A DNA stretch of 64,000 nucleotides, taken from NCBI RefSeq assembly GCF_025947305.1, contig NZ_CP110009.1, positions 2,211,501-2,275,500 on the forward strand, read 5' to 3'. This stretch comes from Flavobacterium sp. N3904. Its GTDB lineage: Bacteria > Bacteroidota > Bacteroidia > Flavobacteriales > Flavobacteriaceae. The notes beneath the pieces are model-generated. The model worked only from the letters and a program-made list of their open reading frames with translations, searched no databases and was not told the origin of the DNA. Position numbers and translations under genes: made by a program. This document shows positions 34,359-42,948 of this stretch, piece by piece. The number at the start of each line of letters is the position of its first letter. Position 1 is the first letter of the stretch.

Positions 34359-35501
34359 TTAATTTAGTTTTTGCGCAAATGTAAAAGTATAATTTGGAAG
34401 AAGTTCTGGATTGAAAATTTTAATATAATCTTTAAGAACTAAATCAGGACGACTTGCTGCAAGTTCGTAATAAATTGTGCCGCCAGTTGCTCCATATTTA
34501 TTTTCAAATGTATAAACATTTTTTGTTTTGACAGCATCAAATTGACTGTAATGAGGATTGCTATTTTCTAATTCTAAAAATGTTTTGAAGGAACCTGTGG
34601 CAATCCAAAATTGAGCGTTTTTTGCCTTTTCCAAAACTTTTTCAAAGGGTAAACTTAGGCTTCCGGTTCCAGATTCATTTGCCCATAAATAATTGGCTCC
34701 AGCATCTTTCATAAACTGTGCTACCCAACTGTTTCCTCTAGCGACAAACCATTGGTCTTGGTACATAGAGCCATACATTACAGTTGGTTGTCTGTTAGTG
34801 TTGGCAACTAATTGTTTGGCAGCATTGTAGTTTTTGACAATAGTATTAAAGAGATTTTTTGCTTCTTTTTCTTTGCCAAAAAGTGCTCCGTAGAGTTTAA
34901 TCCATTCTGCTTTTCCAAGAGGAGACTGCTCCATCCAATCAGCTTCAATCAGTACATTTAAACCACTTTTTTGAAGATTTTCAATTGATGGATTGTTATT
35001 GTCAATGCCAAAAGTGACAATTAGATTTGGTGACAAATCGATTAGTTGTTCGATATTAAGTTTCTCATTTTGCCCAACGTTTTTAATTAAATCGGCATCA
35101 ATTAGAGCTCTCGTTTTTTGGGATGAAATATAATTGGTGTCGGGGAATCCTATTAATTTTTTTTCAACTCCTAGCATTTCCAAAAAAGGAATATTTGTTG
35201 TTGAGGTCACTACAATAGATTGCAGAGGAACGACAATTGTTGGATTTTTTTTCAAACTATCTGGTACAATTCCGTTTTTTTCTTTTAGAATATAAGTAAA
35301 GTTTTTATGGGCATCTGGCCACGGATTTGATACGGTTACTACAGTATAACCATTGTATTTGCAAATAGCCAAACTTTTGGCATATTCGACACTATTCTTT
35401 GATTTTGAAATGTCTAGAGAGCTTTTTTTTTCTTTGTTTTGGCAACCCGAAACAGACAATAGAGCAATAAAAAATAGTGTCCTGTAAATTGAAATTCTCA
35501 T
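34359..35501 (-). CDS. btuF: Periplasmic binding lipoprotein, BtuF-like
   Basis: 380 residues. Signal peptide with lipobox SGC (Cys20), so it is membrane-anchored. Class III binding-protein fold (two lobes joined by a long helix): IVVTSTTNIPFLEMLGVEKKLIGF, LIDLSPNLIVTFG, and GKAEWIKLYGALFGKEKEAKNLF. It delivers substrate to the BtuCD-like pair encoded downstream. Placement divergent from the riboswitch-controlled BtuB-like gene supports cobalamin. A TACCTTTG -7 element (35525-35532, minus strand) lies just upstream of its ATG. Confidence 0.88.
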   Translation of the reverse strand: MRISIYRTLFFIALLSVSGCQNKEKKSSLDISKSKNSVEYAKSLAICKYNGYTVVTVSNPWPDAHKNFTYILKEKNGIVPDSLKKNPTIVVPLQSIVVTSTTNIPFLEMLGVEKKLIGFPDTNYISSQKTRALIDADLIKNVGQNEKLNIEQLIDLSPNLIVTFGIDNNNPSIENLQKSGLNVLIEADWMEQSPLGKAEWIKLYGALFGKEKEAKNLFNTIVKNYNAAKQLVANTNRQPTVMYGSMYQDQWFVARGNSWVAQFMKDAGANYLWANESGTGSLSLPFEKVLEKAKNAQFWIATGSFKTFLELENSNPHYSQFDAVKTKNVYTFENKYGATGGTIYYELAASRPDLVLKDYIKIFNPELLPNYTFTFAQKLN

Positions 35502-35737
35502 ATTTTAATAATTAACTATGGCAACAAAGGTATGCCAATTTATAAATCCCTTGTTTATTTTTTATAAGAAAAAATAAGACAAATATTAGTTTTAAAAACC
35601 ATTTTGGTTAAAAACCCAAGATAAATTATTTTAAAAAAAGAGAAATTTAAGCCCTAAAACTAGGTTACTATTCTTTCTTATTGCGTTTAATTTTTATGTT
35701 TAAATTTAGTTGTTTTTCGATTAAAAAAATAAAACTG

Positions 35738-35769
35738 TTGGATTTGTAGATTCATTTCGGTTATATTTG
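35738..35769 (+). promoter_or_regulatory. Promoter for the riboswitch-btuB transcript
   Basis: TATATTTG (35762-35769) with TTG at 35738-35740, 21-bp spacer. Transcription should start near 35776, just before the aptamer. Confidence 0.55.
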
Positions 35770-35779
35770 CATCCGAATT

Positions 35780-36004
35780 AAGGTTGTATTTTACATTTTT
35801 CGAAAACACATTAAAAGGGAATTAGGTTCAAAACCTAAGCTGTTCCCGCAACTGTAAGCTATCAAGCTTGTTGTTATCTACAAACCACTGTTTTAAATTG
35901 TAGATTTTAGAATTCAGATTTTAGATTAACTCTAAAGTCTAAACTCCGAAATTTAAAATTGTAATGGGAAGGTCAACAACAAGACGCAAGCCAGGAGACC
36001 TGCC
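35780..36004 (+). promoter_or_regulatory. Cobalamin riboswitch
   Basis: The conserved B12 aptamer parts are present in order: AAAAGGGAA followed by AGGTTCAAAACCTAAGCTG (35813-35841), CCCGCAACTGTAA (35845-35857), and the terminal B12 box GACGCAAGCCAGGAGACCTGCC at 35983-36004 (GCCAGGAGACC core). Between the last two is an enlarged variable arm of about 100 nt with its own 9-bp helix (35891-35899 with 35950-35958). It precedes the BtuB-like gene and should reduce its expression when adenosylcobalamin is plentiful. Confidence 0.95.
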
Positions 36005-36042
36005 TTTTTTCTTAACGAATATCGAACTTTCGGGAAAAAAGG
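36003..36042 (+). promoter_or_regulatory. Riboswitch expression-platform hairpin
   Basis: CCTTTTTTC (36003-36011) pairs perfectly with GAAAAAAGG (36034-36042), just 10 nt before the btuB ATG. Its 5' arm shares the last bases of the aptamer (CCTGCC), so aptamer closure and this stem compete or stack. No T-run follows; control of translation start is the simplest reading. Confidence 0.6.
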
Positions 36043-36052
36043 TTCAGAAATT

Positions 36053-37900
36053 ATGACTTTAAGAAAACTAATATTTTCCTTTTTTGTGTTGATGTGCCAA
36101 TTTATTTCGGCGCAAAATGACTCTATAACCAATTTAAAAGAGGTTATTGTTTCTGACCGTACTCTATATACCAATAATAAATCGCAATCGATTCAGGTTC
36201 TTAATGATTCAGTTATTAACAAAAATCAATCTTCACTTTCCAATTTGTTGAATTATAACAGTGTGCTGTATTTCAAGGAATATGGGCGCGGAATGACTTC
36301 GACGGTTTCTTTTAGGGGAACAACAGCTTCGCAAACGGCAGTAATCTGGAACGGAATAAACGTTAATTCGCAACTCAACGGAAGTGCCGATTTTAATACA
36401 TTCACAGCGCCCGATTTTAATTCGATAAGTATAAAAGGCGGTGGGGGAAGTGTGAGTTATGGAAGTGGCGCCATAGGAGGAACTGTTCATTTAAGCAATG
36501 ATTTGGTTTTCAGGAACAAATTTGAAAATGATATTCGATTGGATTACGGAAGTTTCAATACTGTTAGTGTCAATTATAAAATGACGATTTCAAATAAAAA
36601 ATGGAGTACTCAAGTTGGGTTTTCAAGAAACAGCTCGGATAATGATTATCCTTATATAAACCAATTTACAGGGGACGGGAAGCAGCGAAAAAACGAAAAC
36701 GGACAATACGCAACGACCAATTTGTTTGCCAACGTTGGATACAAAATCAAACCCAATTCGGTTGTTACTTTTTACAGTCAGACTTCAAACACTGACCGTA
36801 ATAACTCTTTAATTTCAGAATCCGATTCCAAAACAAAGTATATCAACACCTTTAGTCGAAATCTTTTGGAATATTCAACCACCAATGATCGTTTCACCAG
36901 CAATTATAAAATTGCCTATCTCACAGAACTATATCAATATTATGAAAATAATGACAGTGATGATTTTAGTTTTGGCAAATCGGAATCGTTTATTGCAAAA
37001 ATGGATCTGGGCTACACAGTGTTGAAATCGGTTAAGTTAAACGGAATTTTAGACTACAATCGTACGAAAGGTTTTGGCACCAGTTTTGGAGACAATACCC
37101 GGCAGATTGGTGCGATTGCAATAAAAGCAGTTCAGAAATACAATGAAAAATGGCAAAACGAATTGGGTCTCAGAAAAGAAATTAGTTCGGATTATGAAAG
37201 CCCGTTTTTATTCTCATTGGGCTCGTCTTATATCTTTAATTCTTTTTATAATTTAAAAGTCAATCTTTCGAGAAACTTCCGGATTCCAACATTCAATGAT
37301 TTGTATTGGCAGCCGGGCGGAAATGTCAATTTGAAACCCGAGAATTCCTATCAGGCCGAAGTTGGTAATGTTTTTTCGTATAAAAAAATCACTTTATCCG
37401 AAACAATTTATTTTATAAAAATAAATGATTTGATTGGCTGGATACCAACAAACGGATCAAATTGGACCCCCGAAAACACAAATCGAGTTAATACTTATGG
37501 TTCCGAAACTATTTTGGGTTGGTCAAATACTTATGGCAAAAATAATATAGCACTCAATGCAAGTTATGCTTATACTGTTTCAAAAAATGTAGAAACGGGT
37601 GAACAATTAATATATGTTCCATACCATAAATTTAATTCTAACGTTTCGTATTCCTATAACAAATGGACAGCAACTTATCAATTTTTATTTAATGGAGCAG
37701 TGTCAACACCTTCTGCAAAGTATAATTTGGTCAAAGAATATTGGGTTTCAAATCTAGCAATGTATTATAATTTGGGTTCAAAATATACCTATTCATTGGG
37801 TTTACAAGCATTGAACCTTTTTAATCAGAATTATCAAAGCATTTCTCAGCGTTATATGCCGGGAAGAAATTTTACAATCAGTCTAACCTTTAAATTTTAA
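36053..37900 (+). CDS. btuB: TonB-dependent outer-membrane vitamin B12 receptor
   Basis: 615 residues. Signal peptide (LIFSFFVLMCQFISAQ, cleavage near residue 21), a TonB-type start LKEVIVSDRTLYTN, plug domain (RGMTSTVSFRGTTASQTAVIWNGINVNSQ read in two parts; GGGGSVSYGSGAIGGTVHLSN), then a barrel of repeated amphipathic strands ending FTISLTFKF with terminal Phe. Size equals E. coli BtuB (about 614). The cobalamin riboswitch directly upstream fixes the substrate class. The surface lipoprotein gene follows after 4 bp. Confidence 0.95.
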   Translation: MTLRKLIFSFFVLMCQFISAQNDSITNLKEVIVSDRTLYTNNKSQSIQVLNDSVINKNQSSLSNLLNYNSVLYFKEYGRGMTSTVSFRGTTASQTAVIWNGINVNSQLNGSADFNTFTAPDFNSISIKGGGGSVSYGSGAIGGTVHLSNDLVFRNKFENDIRLDYGSFNTVSVNYKMTISNKKWSTQVGFSRNSSDNDYPYINQFTGDGKQRKNENGQYATTNLFANVGYKIKPNSVVTFYSQTSNTDRNNSLISESDSKTKYINTFSRNLLEYSTTNDRFTSNYKIAYLTELYQYYENNDSDDFSFGKSESFIAKMDLGYTVLKSVKLNGILDYNRTKGFGTSFGDNTRQIGAIAIKAVQKYNEKWQNELGLRKEISSDYESPFLFSLGSSYIFNSFYNLKVNLSRNFRIPTFNDLYWQPGGNVNLKPENSYQAEVGNVFSYKKITLSETIYFIKINDLIGWIPTNGSNWTPENTNRVNTYGSETILGWSNTYGKNNIALNASYAYTVSKNVETGEQLIYVPYHKFNSNVSYSYNKWTATYQFLFNGAVSTPSAKYNLVKEYWVSNLAMYYNLGSKYTYSLGLQALNLFNQNYQSISQRYMPGRNFTISLTFKF

Positions 37901-37904
37901 TACT

Positions 37905-39005
37905 ATGAATTTCAGTAAATCAGTTTTGGCCTTAGTTTGTTTTTCTTTGTTTTTTGTATCCTGTACAAGTAACGATGACACAAATGACGATACTCCATTG
38001 GGAAGTTATGATAACGGCTTTTTAATTTTAAATCAAGGTGGATTTGGACATACAGATGCCTCAGTTTCTTATGTTTCGTCTGATTTTGTTACGGCACAAA
38101 ATGATATTTTTTCAGTAGTAAATCCAACAATCACTTTAGGAGATGTAGGACAGGATATCGGTTTTAATGGAGAAAACGCTTATATTATATTGAATGGAAG
38201 TAACAAAATAGAAATCGTAAATCGTTATACGCTACAAAGTGTTGGAAGCATTAACTCGGGATTAAAGAATCCGAGATATATTGCTTTTGCAAATGGCAAA
38301 GGGTATGTGACCAATTGGGGCGATGGCGGTGTTGCAACAGATGATTATGTTGCCGTAATCGATTTGACAGCGAATAAAGTATCAAGCACCATTCCGGTTG
38401 TTGAAGGTCCTGAAAGAATTATTGCAAATTCAGGAAAATTGTATGTAGCCCATAAAGGTGGCTACAACTATGGAAATAAAATTTCGGTTATAGATGCCGC
38501 TACTAATAGTATTTCTACAACAATTGCAGTTGGCGATGTTCCAGACAGTATGGACATAAAAGGAGGAACTTTATGGGTTGCTTGTTCTGGAAACCCAAGC
38601 TATGTTTCTGCTCCTTTGACAGAAACGGCGGGAAAAATAGTAAAAGTAGATATGTCAACCAATAAGGTGACCAGTACAATTGGGTACTCGGATGCAAAAA
38701 AACATTTGTCAAATTTAGTTTTGGGAGGCAACGATGCTTACTATACTGTTGATGCGGATATTTTTAAAATGGAAGATGGGGCAACCGCTTTGCCTGCATC
38801 TCCATTGTTCAGCACTACTCCACAAGGTGTTTATGGTGTGTACAGTTTTGCAGTACACGGAAGTTATATTTATGTGGGTGATGCAGGAGATTATCAGCAT
38901 AATGGAAAAGTATATGTTTATGGACTGATCTCACCATCTATAGGAGTCTTAGAAAAAACTTTCTCAGTTGGTGTTATTCCAGCGGGATTTTATTTTAATG
39001 ATTAG
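37905..39005 (+). CDS. Surface beta-propeller lipoprotein (YncE/DUF5074 type, BtuG-like)
   Basis: 366 residues. Lipobox FVSC (Cys20) followed by an acidic stretch (TSNDDTNDDTP), the type of sequence that directs lipoproteins to the outer surface in Bacteroidota. The body holds repeated YncE-like propeller blades: NKIEIVNRYTLQSVGSI, VAVIDLTANKVSSTIPV, ISVIDAATNSISTTIAVGDVP, IVKVDMSTNKVTSTIG. It is coupled to the BtuB-like gene under the riboswitch, as BtuG is to BtuB in Bacteroides, so a B12-capturing cap is the likely role. Sequence equivalence to BtuG is not shown. Confidence 0.85.
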   Translation: MNFSKSVLALVCFSLFFVSCTSNDDTNDDTPLGSYDNGFLILNQGGFGHTDASVSYVSSDFVTAQNDIFSVVNPTITLGDVGQDIGFNGENAYIILNGSNKIEIVNRYTLQSVGSINSGLKNPRYIAFANGKGYVTNWGDGGVATDDYVAVIDLTANKVSSTIPVVEGPERIIANSGKLYVAHKGGYNYGNKISVIDAATNSISTTIAVGDVPDSMDIKGGTLWVACSGNPSYVSAPLTETAGKIVKVDMSTNKVTSTIGYSDAKKHLSNLVLGGNDAYYTVDADIFKMEDGATALPASPLFSTTPQGVYGVYSFAVHGSYIYVGDAGDYQHNGKVYVYGLISPSIGVLEKTFSVGVIPAGFYFND

Positions 39006-39082
39006 TTTGGTATAATATCGTTGTATGTTTCATTTAATATTTTGAAATAATTAATGGTATTAGGTTTTTTAGTTTTTGGAAA

Positions 39083-39114
39083 AAAAAAGGCTTTCAGTGA
39101 TGAAAGCCTTTTTT
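39083..39114. terminator. Bidirectional terminator
   Basis: AAAAAAGGCTTTC (39083-39095) / GAAAGCCTTTTT (39102-39113), 6-nt loop, T-run on both strands. It separates the convergent B12 surface lipoprotein and S41 protease genes. Confidence 0.85.
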
Positions 39115-39126
39115 GATTTGATTTAT

Positions 39127-40572
39127 TTATTCCAAAGATTTTAAAAGCCCGGCTGGTACTTTTTCGACATACATTTGATCTTGACCAATTACAGATTTTG
39201 CATCTTTAAAATAAGGGTATGATTTTCCTGAACTCTTTTTAATCATTTTGGCAGTTCCGATAATTTTCCCAATTGCCGTACTCAATAAAGGATCAGATGT
39301 AGTGCCTAAAATACCCAAATTGGCAAGGTTTTCTTTTAAGGCATAAGTAGGAGTTAAACCATTATAATAATCACCAAAATCAACTGCATTTACAATTTTT
39401 AAAACTAAAGGTTGCATGGCATAACGATGATTCGGATTTCTATTTTCTTTCCCAAAAGTTGGAGAGTCGTAGATCGTGATTGAACCCACATTTTTACCGG
39501 TAGTGATATCCCCAATTTGAACCACATCAATATAAGGCTTTAATCCGTTGATGACCAATTCACTTGCCGAGGCTGTGCTTTTGGTTGTTAAGATATAAAT
39601 TTTAGTAAGATTCAAACTGTTCAATGGATCGGTACCAACTTTATTAGTAAATAAGTTTTTTAATGCTTCGGGATCTTCAGATTCAAAATAAGCATTGATT
39701 TTATCGTTCCATCGTTGTTTAGAAAAAACTTTGTCGGTAAATTGTCCCGTAATCATACTCGCCAAACGGGTAGCAGTTTGAACGGAACCACCAGAATTAT
39801 ATCTTAAATCTAAAACTAAATCGGTTACTCCTTGCGTTTTTAAAGTCCCAAAGGCATCATTCAATTGTGTGTCATAATTGGGGTAAAAACCATTGTACAT
39901 TAAATACCCAATTTTATGGCTTCCGGATTCAATTACTGTATTTACCAAAATTGGATTTTCGGCAAGTTCGGTTTTTGTTAAAGATACCGATTTTCCGTTT
40001 GGTGTAATTTGACCATTATCAAAATCAGCTAAATTCAGAGTATAACTTTCGGCATTTATCAATAGCGTTTGGTAGTTGCCAACGGTAAGTTTTGTTCCAT
40101 TTACACCATAAAATATAGCGCCACGTTTAATATCCTTGGTTGCAGCATCTGAGTTTGGAATAATGTATCGTACCCATCCAAATATTTCATCAGAGCTTGA
40201 TGATTTGCGGTAGAGACCAAAATCTACTCCGTCATTTTTTGTTGTTCCTTGAAGCATCCCTTCCAGTTCCAGATAATCACTTACAATCCAACTAAAACGA
40301 TCTATAGTTTTATCGACTCTTAATGCATCAAATAAATCTTCAGGTTTGTTGTATCCTTTCAAAAAAGTATTTAAATCGGTTTGATTGGCAAATCGCTTGT
40401 CTGCCAAATTAGGAACATCAGCTTGCCATAAATAATATAAGTTTAAGCCTTTCCATATAAAATCATTGACTTCTAGAGAAGGGGGTGGAGCAACATCGTC
40501 CATATCTTCGCAACTCTGAAATATAAAAAGGGCCAAGAATAATAAAAGTGTAATTTTGAAAGATGTCTTCAT
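39127..40572 (-). CDS. S41-family peptidase lipoprotein
   Basis: 481 residues starting at ATG 40572, which gives a clean lipoprotein signal (FLALFIFQSC). An N-terminal cap (FIWKGLNLYYLWQADVPNL) and a PDZ-like region (about 105-200) precede the tail-specific protease domain: VTDLVLDLRYNSGGSVQTA, then KIYILTTKSTASASELVINGL with the catalytic Ser in TASASE; the acid/base Lys is not certain. Such proteins cleave envelope substrates or, in this group, are often lipoproteins of unclear target. It diverges from the ECF operon at 40696. Confidence 0.9.
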   Translation of the reverse strand: MKTSFKITLLLFLALFIFQSCEDMDDVAPPPSLEVNDFIWKGLNLYYLWQADVPNLADKRFANQTDLNTFLKGYNKPEDLFDALRVDKTIDRFSWIVSDYLELEGMLQGTTKNDGVDFGLYRKSSSSDEIFGWVRYIIPNSDAATKDIKRGAIFYGVNGTKLTVGNYQTLLINAESYTLNLADFDNGQITPNGKSVSLTKTELAENPILVNTVIESGSHKIGYLMYNGFYPNYDTQLNDAFGTLKTQGVTDLVLDLRYNSGGSVQTATRLASMITGQFTDKVFSKQRWNDKINAYFESEDPEALKNLFTNKVGTDPLNSLNLTKIYILTTKSTASASELVINGLKPYIDVVQIGDITTGKNVGSITIYDSPTFGKENRNPNHRYAMQPLVLKIVNAVDFGDYYNGLTPTYALKENLANLGILGTTSDPLLSTAIGKIIGTAKMIKKSSGKSYPYFKDAKSVIGQDQMYVEKVPAGLLKSLE

Positions 40573-40695
40573 ATCATATTTTCTAGTAGGTACAGAACGC
40601 AAAAATACTAACTTTAGTTTAATTTAATTTTTTTTTTGTAACAAATGTAATAGTGTATCGTCTTGATTGTATAACCGAATTAATAGAACCATTTT

Positions 40696-41205
40696 ATGAA
40701 CCAAAATGAATTTGTGTTTTTAATCAATCCATTCAAAGACAAGCTCTTTCGATTGGCCAAGCGATTGCTCGTAAGCACAGAGGAAGCAGAAGATGCCACT
40801 CAGGAAATTTTGGTAAAATTATGGAGTAAAAATGAAAACTTAGATTCGTATAATAGTATCGAAGCAGTGGCAATGACAATGACCAAAAATTATTGTCTGG
40901 ACCAGTTAAAATCGAAAAGAGCCAGTAATCTAAAAATTGTGCACAATAATTTTACGGATAGAGAGCCAAGTTTAGACAAAAAAGTAGAGGACAACGATAG
41001 TTTAAATTGGGTAGAAAAAATTATAGAGCAACTGCCCGATCAACAACGATTGATTATTCAACTACGGGATATTGAGCAATGCGAATTTTCGGAAATCGCA
41101 AAAATAGTGGAGATGAATGAAACTGCCGTAAGAGTGGCACTTTCAAGAGCACGGAAAACAATTAGAGAATACATGTTTAAAACACACAGTTATGGAATAC
41201 AATAA
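40696..41205 (+). CDS. ECF-type RNA polymerase sigma factor
   Basis: 169 residues. Region 2: NPFKDKLFRLAKRLLVSTEEAEDATQEILVKLW (two parts). Region 4: LPDQQRLIIQLRDIEQCEFSEIAKIV with NETAVRVALSRARKTIRE. The next gene begins 14 bases before its stop, so sigma factor and membrane partner are coupled. It heads a four-gene operon ending with two DUF4252 proteins and a terminator at 42807. Inducing signal unknown. Confidence 0.93.
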   Translation: MNQNEFVFLINPFKDKLFRLAKRLLVSTEEAEDATQEILVKLWSKNENLDSYNSIEAVAMTMTKNYCLDQLKSKRASNLKIVHNNFTDREPSLDKKVEDNDSLNWVEKIIEQLPDQQRLIIQLRDIEQCEFSEIAKIVEMNETAVRVALSRARKTIREYMFKTHSYGIQ

Positions 41206-41641
41206 AATGGAAGCACTTTTAGAAAAATACTTTGAAGGAGAAACAAGTATTGCCGAAGAAAATGAGTTGAAAGATTATTTTTCTTCTCCAAATGTAGCAG
41301 AACATTTAGAGCAATATCGCCCTTTATTCGGGTATTTTGCAAAAGCAAAAGACGATACTTTTACACAAAAAGTAGCACTGCATTCAAAAAAAGGAAAAAT
41401 CGCCTGGTTTTCGATAGCAGCATCGATTGTTGTGATGTTGGGAATAGGAACTTATACTTATTTTAATACTAATACCGTAAAAGAAAATCGAGAGTTAGGA
41501 ACTTATGATGATCCGGAAGAAGCCTTAGCAGCCACTCAAAAGGCATTGGCCATGTTGTCTAATCATGTAAACGTTGGGATTGAAGGGGTGCAATATCTTC
41601 AAGTATATGAAACAACCAAGAACAAAGCATTTGTTGAATAA
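41192..41641 (+). CDS. Small membrane-anchored probable anti-sigma factor
   Basis: 149 residues. Cytoplasmic N-terminus (MEALLEKYFEGETSIAEENELKDYF, the zinc-free anti-sigma-like pattern common in Bacteroidota), one membrane helix at about 70-88 (IAWFSIAASIVVMLGIGTYTYF), and a short periplasmic tail of about 60 residues. Overlaps the ECF sigma gene, the expected partner. Confidence 0.8.
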   Translation: MEYNKMEALLEKYFEGETSIAEENELKDYFSSPNVAEHLEQYRPLFGYFAKAKDDTFTQKVALHSKKGKIAWFSIAASIVVMLGIGTYTYFNTNTVKENRELGTYDDPEEALAATQKALAMLSNHVNVGIEGVQYLQVYETTKNKAFVE

Positions 41642-41721
41642 AAATAAAGCGAGAGTGATTCTAGAGCATTCAAGCCAATAGTTGAATTTTAAAATAATAA
41701 TAATCATTAAATCAAAATAAA

Positions 41722-42249
41722 ATGAAAAAGTTAATAATCACATTAGTAGCAGTATTAGTATCAAGTCCATTTTTTGCACAAGGAGCATTCGATAAATTTG
41801 ACGGACAAGATGATGTAACATCAATTGTAGTCAACAAGAAAATGTTTGAATTGATGAGCAAAGTAAAAGTGGATACCTCCGATAAAGAGGCCCAGCAATA
41901 CATGAACCTGATAAAGAAATTAGAAAATTTAAAAGTGTTTACTACTCAAAGTACAAGAGTAGAAGGCGAAATGAAAGTAGCTGCCGATAAATACATTAAG
42001 ACCGCTGGGTTGGAAGAATTGATGCGTGTAAATGATAAAGGCCGAAACATCAAAATTATGGTGAGATCAGGAGCCAAAGATTCACAAATTAAAGAGTTGC
42101 TAATGTTTATCGAAGGCGGAAAAGACGAAGACACGGTCCTGATGTCATTAACAGGAGATTTTGATTTGGATGAAATCTCGGTCCTGACTGATAAAATGAG
42201 AATTCCTGGCGGGGATGATTTGAAGAAAGCAACTAAAGGTAAAAAGTAA
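41722..42249 (+). CDS. DUF4252 secreted protein
   Basis: 175 residues with signal peptide (LIITLVAVLVSSPFFAQ, cleavage near residue 19). Body matches DUF4252: VTSIVVNKKMFELMSKVKVD, LKVFTTQSTRVEGEMKVAADKYIK, IKIMVRSGAKDSQIKELLMF, VLMSLTGDFDLDEISVLTDKM. No known activity. It is the third gene of the ECF operon and is followed 1 bp later by a second DUF4252 gene, so the pair is probably the regulated output. Confidence 0.88.
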   Translation: MKKLIITLVAVLVSSPFFAQGAFDKFDGQDDVTSIVVNKKMFELMSKVKVDTSDKEAQQYMNLIKKLENLKVFTTQSTRVEGEMKVAADKYIKTAGLEELMRVNDKGRNIKIMVRSGAKDSQIKELLMFIEGGKDEDTVLMSLTGDFDLDEISVLTDKMRIPGGDDLKKATKGKK

Positions 42250-42250
42250 A

Positions 42251-42790
42251 ATGAAACTTATACTATTTATAATCACACTGCTGGTCAGTTTGTTTTTTGG
42301 AAGCTGTAATTCGGAGCCTACTTTGCAAAAATACTTTGTGCAGAATACCGAAAACAAAGATTTTATTGCCTTGGATATTTCGTCAAACATCTTGAATGTT
42401 GATAAAACCAAATTGACAGTTGCGCAGAAAGAAGCCTTGCACTCTTTTGATAAAGTCAATGTTTTGGCTTTCAAATTGAATGATAAAAACAAAGCGCAAT
42501 TTGAAACAGAACGTGCCAAGGTCAATTTGATTCTAAAAGATACGATGTACCAACAGTTGATGAAATTTGGTTCGGGCAAGGAAGGAGCTTCAGTCAGTTA
42601 TGTTGGGACTGATGATCATATTAATGAATTTGTGTTTTTTGCCAATAAAAAAGATGCTGGTTTTGCTGTCGTCAGAGTTTTAGGAAAAGACATGAATCCA
42701 ACGAATATTATGAATATGATTTCGGTTTTGAAAGAATCAAAAATTGATTTGGAACAACTAAAACCATTGCAGGAATTAATTAAGAAATAG
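42251..42790 (+). CDS. DUF4252 lipoprotein
   Basis: 179 residues. Lipobox FGSC (Cys19) marks it as a lipoprotein, unlike its soluble neighbour. Same family pattern in weaker form: FIALDISSNILNVDKTKLT, VNVLAFKLNDKNKAQFE, VSYVGTDDHINEFVFFANKKDAGFAVVRVLG (two parts). It likely arose by duplication of the preceding DUF4252 gene. Last gene of the ECF operon before the terminator. Confidence 0.87.
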   Translation: MKLILFIITLLVSLFFGSCNSEPTLQKYFVQNTENKDFIALDISSNILNVDKTKLTVAQKEALHSFDKVNVLAFKLNDKNKAQFETERAKVNLILKDTMYQQLMKFGSGKEGASVSYVGTDDHINEFVFFANKKDAGFAVVRVLGKDMNPTNIMNMISVLKESKIDLEQLKPLQELIKK

Positions 42791-42806
42791 GTTGAATTTA
42801 ATTTGT

Positions 42807-42843
42807 AAAAAAGCGTTTCGATAGTTTTCGAGACGCTTTTTTT
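42807..42843 (+). terminator. Terminator of the ECF-DUF4252 operon (repeat copy 1)
   Basis: Stem AAAAAAGCGTTTCGA with its complement (one G-U pair), loop TAGTT, then T-run of seven. The 28 bases from AAAAGCG to GACGC recur exactly at 43987-44014 after the next gene. Confidence 0.85.
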
Positions 42844-42948
42844 ATGTTAAATATTGCAATTGAAAGAATTATGCAACAAAAAGGTTTGCTAAAAGCAATG
42901 TGTAGATTTATTTTATTAGATTTGATTATAATAATTAAAAATTCTAAA

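Noticed and set aside
36233-36490. Minus-strand frame inside btuB
   Set aside because: Shadow of a confident coding region.
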